DNA of 9,848 bases, from positions 1 through 9,848 of the forward strand of contig DIAR01000017.1 of the NCBI GenBank assembly GCA_002415845.1. The letters are read 5' to 3'. The stretch comes from Candidatus Woesebacteria bacterium UBA5073. GTDB lineage: Bacteria; Patescibacteriota; Microgenomatia; UBA8517. Of the stretch, positions 6,537 to 9,848 are shown in pieces (the stretch's first letter is position 1; the number at the start of each line of letters is the position of its first letter). Under the pieces are notes generated by a model. It searched no databases, was not told where the DNA came from, and saw only the letters and a list, made by a program, of their open reading frames with translations. The translations under genes and the position numbers were made by a program.

Positions 6537-7372
6537 AAGAAGATGTTGTTAAAAATCTTGCTCCCAAATACAAACTAGCTATTTATTACCACAGCCTTTT
6601 TGACTTTCCTTTAAAAGAAATGGAACTCTTGAAATGGGAAGTGGCCGAAAAAGTGGCCAGAAAGAACAATCCCAATGCCGAAATTGATTTTAAGGATGGT
6701 TTCTATTTCGTGAAGGGAAAAATCGGTGTTATAACAACCAGGCAATTAAGGCAGAGAAATTCAGAGAAAAAGGAAAGATTGGCCCGTAAATACGGGCAAT
6801 ACCTTCAATTTATACCAACGATAAAAGCCGTTTGTCTAACCGGATCGCTGGCCATGGGTAATGCTTCCGAAGAGGCGGATATTGATTTTTTGGTTATTAC
6901 CAAAAAAGGCACATTATGGCTATCCCGACTGATTACCCTTCTTTGTTTAAGGCTAATTAGTGCTCCCGTAAGAAGGTTTGGTGAGAAAGAGGTTAAAGAC
7001 AAACTCTGTTTTAATCTTTGGCTTGATGAAGCTAATTTGGTTTGGCCGAAGGGGGAGAGAAATATCTTTACCGCCCATGAGATTGCCCAAATTAAGCCCT
7101 TGGTTAACAAAGAACAAACCTTCGAACATTTTCTTTTCAAAAACAGCTGGATAAAAGAGTATTGGCCAAATGCGGTTCAAATAAAGGAGTTTAAAAAGAT
7201 AAAGGTTGAAAGCTCAGTCTGGTCCTTTTTTGAACCTTTAGCCAGAAGCCTGCAGATGAGATATATGAAAGGAAAGAGAACCAAAGAAAAAGTAAGTAAA
7301 GGAAAAGCTGTTTTTCACCCCCAGATTTTAAGTTCCGAAATCTTGCAGAAATTCTCCTCCTTCACTTCTTGA
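6533..7372 (+). CDS. Uncharacterised nucleotidyltransferase-fold (Pol beta/MNT-like) protein with N-terminal helical domain
   Basis: A 279-residue protein with a clear nucleotidyltransferase core: LTGSLAMGNASEEADIDFLVIT (starts at 102) provides the GS motif (104-105) and the paired metal-binding Asp residues D116 and D118. D165 in CFNLWLDEAN is a plausible third carboxylate on the next strand. Before the core (1-95), KYKLAIYYHSLFDFPLKEMEL and a Lys/Arg-rich stretch suggest a winged-helix-like or helical domain. The C-terminal part is helical and basic, ending in SLQMRYMKGKRTKE...AVFHPQ. I see no HEPN RxxxxxH motif and no separate HEPN gene, so a MNT/HEPN toxin-antitoxin pair is not supported. 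The substrate is unknown: it could modify a nucleotide, small molecule, protein or RNA. The start ATG overlaps the stop of the binding-protein gene by 4 bp, implying coupled translation. The TGA stop lies in the groES -35 box. Confidence 0.75.
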   Translation: MKEDVVKNLAPKYKLAIYYHSLFDFPLKEMELLKWEVAEKVARKNNPNAEIDFKDGFYFVKGKIGVITTRQLRQRNSEKKERLARKYGQYLQFIPTIKAVCLTGSLAMGNASEEADIDFLVITKKGTLWLSRLITLLCLRLISAPVRRFGEKEVKDKLCFNLWLDEANLVWPKGERNIFTAHEIAQIKPLVNKEQTFEHFLFKNSWIKEYWPNAVQIKEFKKIKVESSVWSFFEPLARSLQMRYMKGKRTKEKVSKGKAVFHPQILSSEILQKFSSFTS

Positions 7373-7397
7373 CAAGCCTAAGGGGCATGTATAAAAT
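7369..7397 (+). promoter_or_regulatory. Sigma70-type promoter of the groES-groEL operon
   Basis: A perfect TTGACA at 7369-7374 is followed 17 bp later by TAAAAT at 7392-7397 (five of six bases of TATAAT; an overlapping TATAAA starts at 7390). The expected transcription start is around 7404, giving a leader of roughly 36 nt before the groES ATG. The -35 hexamer includes the TGA stop codon of the preceding gene. It is the strongest promoter match in the window, which fits abundant chaperonin expression. Confidence 0.7.
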
Positions 7398-7404
7398 AGC
7401 AGTC

Positions 7405-7426
7405 ACTGTTAACTATTGCTAACAGT
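7405..7426 (+). promoter_or_regulatory. 22-bp dyad in the groES leader: operator-like, or a weak hairpin followed by seven T
   Basis: ACTGTTA (7405-7411) and TAACAGT (7420-7426) are exact inverted repeats around an 8-bp centre, with two more symmetric pairs inside (C7413/G7418 and A7415/T7416), so 9 of 11 half-site positions match. Symmetry ends sharply on both sides. It sits at the expected transcription start, where chaperone repressors such as HrcA often bind, but it does not match the CIRCE consensus (TTAGCACTC-N9-GAGTGCTAA). The right arm runs into seven consecutive T (7426-7432), so as RNA it could be a weak terminator or attenuator; the stem has only two GC pairs. Confidence 0.45.
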
Positions 7427-7439
7427 TTTTTTAGGTTTT

Positions 7440-7754
7440 ATGGCAACAAAGAAGAAAGAAAAAAAAGTTAGTATTATTCCGGCTCCGGGTTATGTTTTGA
7501 TTAAACCCTTGGATGCGGAAACAAAAACAGCTTCAGGAATATATCTTCCCGATAACGCTTCGGAAAAACCCCAAAGAGGAAAGGTCTTAGCAGTTGGAAC
7601 ATCAGAAATTCTTGATAACGGAAAAGAAAGACAGGCTCCCTGTAAAGAGGGCGAGACGGTCATTTATAAAAAATGGGGCGGTAATGAAGTTAAGCTTGAA
7701 CAGACGGAATACTTATTTTCCAAGTTTGAGGATATCCTCGCAATCGAAAAATAA
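7440..7754 (+). CDS. groES: Co-chaperonin GroES (Cpn10)
   Basis: Forms the heptameric lid of the GroEL folding chamber. The 104-residue protein shows the family pattern: IIPAPGYVLIKPLD (12-25), the mobile loop ETKTASGIYLPDNASEKPQ (27-45) that contacts GroEL, RGKVLAVG (46-53), the roof-loop region (~57-70) and the closing EYLFSKFEDILAIE (90-103). An N-terminal Lys-rich extension of about nine residues (ATKKKEKK) precedes the usual start of the fold. The frame can be extended to a TTG at 7416, but that lies in the leader dyad; ATG 7440 has a short AGG (7433-7435) four bases before it and is preferred. The stop overlaps the groEL start by one base (TAATG), implying coupled translation. Confidence 0.96.
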   Translation: MATKKKEKKVSIIPAPGYVLIKPLDAETKTASGIYLPDNASEKPQRGKVLAVGTSEILDNGKERQAPCKEGETVIYKKWGGNEVKLEQTEYLFSKFEDILAIEK

Positions 7755-9367
7755 TGGCTAAACAACTTAAATTTTCCGACGAAGCCAGACAAGCCCTTTT
7801 AAGAGGGATTGATATTGTGGCCAAAGCGGTTGTGACCACGCTTGGTCCGAAAGGCAGAAATATCGCCTTGGATAAAAAATGGGGAGCTCCAAACATTGTT
7901 CATGACGGAGTATCGGTTGCCAAAGAGATTGAATTACCAGATCCTTTTGAAAACATGGGTGCACAGCTGGTTAAAGAAGCGGCTTCCAAGACTAATGATA
8001 ATGCCGGCGACGGCACAACCACAGCTACCCTTTTGGCTAAAGTTATTACCGAAAAAGGCATGAAGAACGTAACCGCAGGCTCCAACCCCATGATTATTAA
8101 AAAGGGGATTGAGAAAGCAGTTGCGGCCGTTATTGAAGAATTGAAGAAAATGGCCAAGCCGATTAAAAACAAGGAAGAAATCACTCAGGTAGCCACCATC
8201 TCGGCCGGGGATGAGGAAATCGGAAAAAAGATTGCCGAAGCACTGGGTAAGGAAGACAGGGTCGTTACGGTTGAGGACGGCAGGGGCTTAACGATTGATA
8301 TTGACTACAAAGAGGGTATGGAATTTGATAAAGGCTACGTTTCACCCTACTTTGTGACCAACGCGGAGAAGATGGAAGCTGAAATTGAAGATGCCTACAT
8401 TCTTTTAACCGACAAGAAAATCTCGGCCATTGCCGATCTTCTTCCTTTTTTGGAGAAATTCGTTAAGGTTTCCAAGAATTTGGTTATCATTGCCGACGAG
8501 ATTGAAGGCGAAGCTTTGGCTGTCTTGGTCGTTAACAAGCTCAAAGGGACTTTTAATGTTCTGGCCATTAAGGCCCCCGGTTTTGGTGACAGGCGCAAGG
8601 AAATCCTTGAGGATATTGCCGTTTTGACCGGAGGCTCAATTATCTCCGAAGAAACAGGCAGGACTTTTGAATCAATCGAGGTTGAGGATTTAGGGAAGGC
8701 CGACAAAGTTTGGGCCGACAAGGAAAATGCAAGAATCATTGGTGGAAAAGGCAGCAAAAAGGAAATCGAAGGCAGGATTGCGGCCATCCGAAGACAGGTT
8801 GCCGAAACGGACTCTGATTTTGACAAAGAAAAGTTTGAGGAAAGGCTGGCCAAACTTACCGGAGGGGTAGCCCAGATTAATGTCGGTGCAGCTACCGAAA
8901 TTGAGTTAAACGAGAAAAAGGAGAGAGTTAAAGATGCGGTTGGGGCGACCAAAGCCGCCATTGAAGAGGGTATTTTACCCGGAGGCGGAGTTGCTCTAAT
9001 TAAGGCCGGAAAGGTCCTCTCAAAACTAACTTCCACTCAGGAAGACGAAAAGGTGGGGATTGAAATTGTCAAGGAAGCCTTGGAACAGCCTTTAAGATGG
9101 CTGGCCAAAAACGCCGGTGAGGATGACGGCTATGTCTTAAGAAAGGTCGAAGAGGCTAAAGACGGGGATTATGGCTTTAACGCCTTAACCGGGGAGTTTG
9201 GCTCAATGACCGGTTTTGGGATTTTAGACCCTTTAAAGGTAACCAGAAGCGCTCTCCAAAACGCTGCTTCTGTAGCCATGATGGTTTTAACGACTGAAGG
9301 CTTAATTACTGACATTCCGGAAAAAGAGAAGACTCCACAGATGCCCCAGGGGGGCATGGATTATTAA
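7754..9367 (+). CDS. groEL: Chaperonin GroEL (Cpn60, group I)
   Basis: An ATP-driven double-ring chaperonin that folds cytoplasmic proteins with GroES. The 537 residues cover the whole family length, with an unbroken frame. Nucleotide-site residues are in place: TTLGPKGRN (28-36), HDGVSVA (50-56, D51), GDGTTTA (85-91, D86) and D394 in RVKDAVGATKAA, with the GGGVAL loop at 410-415. The apical domain lies at about 190-375. The C-terminal tail is short (MPQGGMDY) with a single GGM rather than the long GGM repeat of E. coli. Position 50 carries His before DGVSVA where E. coli has Lys. The start codon overlaps the groES stop, and there is no Shine-Dalgarno immediately upstream. The stop overlaps the stop of the convergent M23 gene. 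Confidence 0.99.
   Translation: MAKQLKFSDEARQALLRGIDIVAKAVVTTLGPKGRNIALDKKWGAPNIVHDGVSVAKEIELPDPFENMGAQLVKEAASKTNDNAGDGTTTATLLAKVITEKGMKNVTAGSNPMIIKKGIEKAVAAVIEELKKMAKPIKNKEEITQVATISAGDEEIGKKIAEALGKEDRVVTVEDGRGLTIDIDYKEGMEFDKGYVSPYFVTNAEKMEAEIEDAYILLTDKKISAIADLLPFLEKFVKVSKNLVIIADEIEGEALAVLVVNKLKGTFNVLAIKAPGFGDRRKEILEDIAVLTGGSIISEETGRTFESIEVEDLGKADKVWADKENARIIGGKGSKKEIEGRIAAIRRQVAETDSDFDKEKFEERLAKLTGGVAQINVGAATEIELNEKKERVKDAVGATKAAIEEGILPGGGVALIKAGKVLSKLTSTQEDEKVGIEIVKEALEQPLRWLAKNAGEDDGYVLRKVEEAKDGDYGFNALTGEFGSMTGFGILDPLKVTRSALQNAASVAMMVLTTEGLITDIPEKEKTPQMPQGGMDY
9341..9357. terminator. GC-rich hairpin at the groEL/M23 convergent junction (possible transcript-end element)
   Basis: ATGCCCC (9341-9347) and GGGGCAT (9351-9357) form a perfect 7-bp inverted repeat with a 3-nt loop. 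It lies in the last groEL codons (Met-Pro-Gln-Gly-Gly-Met), 7 bp before the groEL stop, and 6 bp past the stop of the minus-strand M23 gene. There is no following T-run on the plus strand, and on the minus strand the nearest T-rich stretch begins about 15 bases later, so a classical intrinsic terminator is not shown. The symmetry may simply follow from the codons used for the tail. Confidence 0.28.
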
Positions 9368-9848
9368 ATCTTCGGGTAGGGAAGAATTGAGGCTGGATTG
9401 ATTGGTCTTTCGTGGTCCCTGATCTCCAAATGCAAGTGGTCGCCAAAGGCTCTGCCTGTTGCACCCATTTCACCAATAACGGTATCGGTCGTTACGTTTT
9501 GACCCTCTTCAACCAGGATTTTCGATAAATGAGCGTAAAGCGAGGTTAACTCGTTACCGTGGCTAATAATAATGGCATTGCCGTAGGCATATTTAGACCT
9601 CGAAATTGCCTCGACTTTACCGGCCATAATTGGTCTGATTGGATCGCCGGTTATACCGTCTAAGTCAATTCCGGGGTGGAAAAGTCTGAAACCCTGGGTA
9701 ATTGAGATTTTTTCGGTTGGGTATTGAATAGCCCTTTCGGTTGTTAAAATGGTTCTTTCTTCGGAAACGATAGTCTCTTCCACAGGCACATTACCGGCCG
9801 AAACGGTTGGAATAAGGCTTGTGGCAAAGACAGCCACGGCCAAATTGG
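9364..9848 (-). CDS. Exported M23 family (LytM/lysostaphin-type) metallopeptidase, 5' end outside the window
   Basis: A probable zinc-dependent peptidoglycan endopeptidase acting in the cell wall. The frame is open to the right edge; the first candidate start in view is a TTG at 9843, but the codons before it continue in frame, so the true start probably lies beyond the edge. Counting from that TTG (159 residues), a hydrophobic stretch AVAVFATSLIPTVSA resembles the end of a signal peptide with a possible cleavage site after VSA (~16). The catalytic domain has GFRLFHPGIDLDG (51-63; zinc ligands H56 and D60), YGNAIIISHG (87-96), LYAHLS (102-107, H105), VIGEMGATG (122-130) and GDHLHLEI (134-141, H136 and H138), so all expected catalytic and zinc residues are present. 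PINPASILPY closes the domain. It is convergent with groEL, with overlapping stop codons. Confidence 0.92.
   Translation of the reverse strand, partial: NLAVAVFATSLIPTVSAGNVPVEETIVSEERTILTTERAIQYPTEKISITQGFRLFHPGIDLDGITGDPIRPIMAGKVEAISRSKYAYGNAIIISHGNELTSLYAHLSKILVEEGQNVTTDTVIGEMGATGRAFGDHLHLEIRDHERPINPASILPYPKI

Noticed and set aside
6534..7372. TGA read as glycine (genetic code 25 of some CPR bacteria)
   Set aside because: TGA at 6534-6536 ends the binding protein exactly where the next gene begins with ATGA, and TGA at 7370-7372 ends the next protein just before the groE promoter; no TGA falls inside any of the conserved genes.
6533..7372. MNT/HEPN toxin-antitoxin system
   Set aside because: The protein is much longer than a minimal MNT antitoxin, no HEPN gene is adjacent, and the C-terminal region lacks an RxxxxxH motif.
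7728..7739. 12-bp perfect palindrome GAGGATATCCTC near the groES end, also a GAGG that might be a groEL Shine-Dalgarno
   Set aside because: It encodes the conserved Glu-Asp-Ile-Leu of GroES, and it is about 22 bases from the groEL ATG, too far for a Shine-Dalgarno; likely coincidence.
8395..9036. 213-codon minus-strand frame antisense to groEL
   Set aside because: Ser/Leu/Pro-rich product typical of the antisense of a Glu/Lys/Gly/Ala-rich coding sequence; groEL is intact over the same stretch.
1..9848. CRISPR arrays, tRNA or rRNA genes, insertion sequences, phage genes
   Set aside because: Scanning by eye found no spaced direct repeats, tRNA-like cloverleaf, terminal inverted repeats, transposase or phage proteins; the gaps between genes are all under 70 bp.

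Overview
This window looks like chromosomal DNA from a streamlined bacterium, most likely of the Candidate Phyla Radiation (Patescibacteria, possibly the Microgenomates side). That assignment is inferred from four traits: a short valyl-tRNA synthetase with CPR-like sequence around its HIGH motif, a solute-binding protein held by a membrane helix rather than a lipid, very tight gene packing, and the near absence of Shine-Dalgarno sequences. No rRNA or marker-gene comparison was possible. TGA is an ordinary stop here (two genes end with it in sensible contexts), so the TGA=Gly code of some CPR lineages does not apply.

Left block, minus strand (1-5051), in transcription order: a membrane-anchored VanW-family envelope protein, then tsaD (tRNA t6A modification), then valS, and finally the first 43 codons of an unidentified single-helix membrane protein that runs off the left edge. 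VanW and tsaD are 3 bp apart and probably co-transcribed. valS has its own TATAAT just upstream of its start. TsaD and ValS both act on tRNA; VanW is probably an unrelated envelope gene in the same transcript.

Right block, plus strand (5094-9367): a compact 42-bp divergent promoter region separates vanW from a two-gene unit encoding a membrane-tethered family-1 solute-binding protein and a nucleotidyltransferase-fold protein, overlapping by ATGA. Next comes groES-groEL, overlapping by TAATG, with a good sigma70-type promoter whose -35 box contains the stop codon of the preceding gene. A 22-bp dyad lies between this promoter and groES and does not match CIRCE.

Right edge, minus strand (9364-9848): an exported M23 (LytM-type) metallopeptidase convergent with groEL. 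The two stop codons overlap, and a GC-rich hairpin in the last codons of groEL is the only candidate transcript-end signal.

Most of the window is housekeeping plus cell-envelope genes. I found no mobile element, CRISPR array, RNA gene or convincing new multi-gene system. The best leads are the groE operator-like dyad, the uncharacterised nucleotidyltransferase coupled to an orphan tethered binding protein, and the recurrent near-leaderless promoters.
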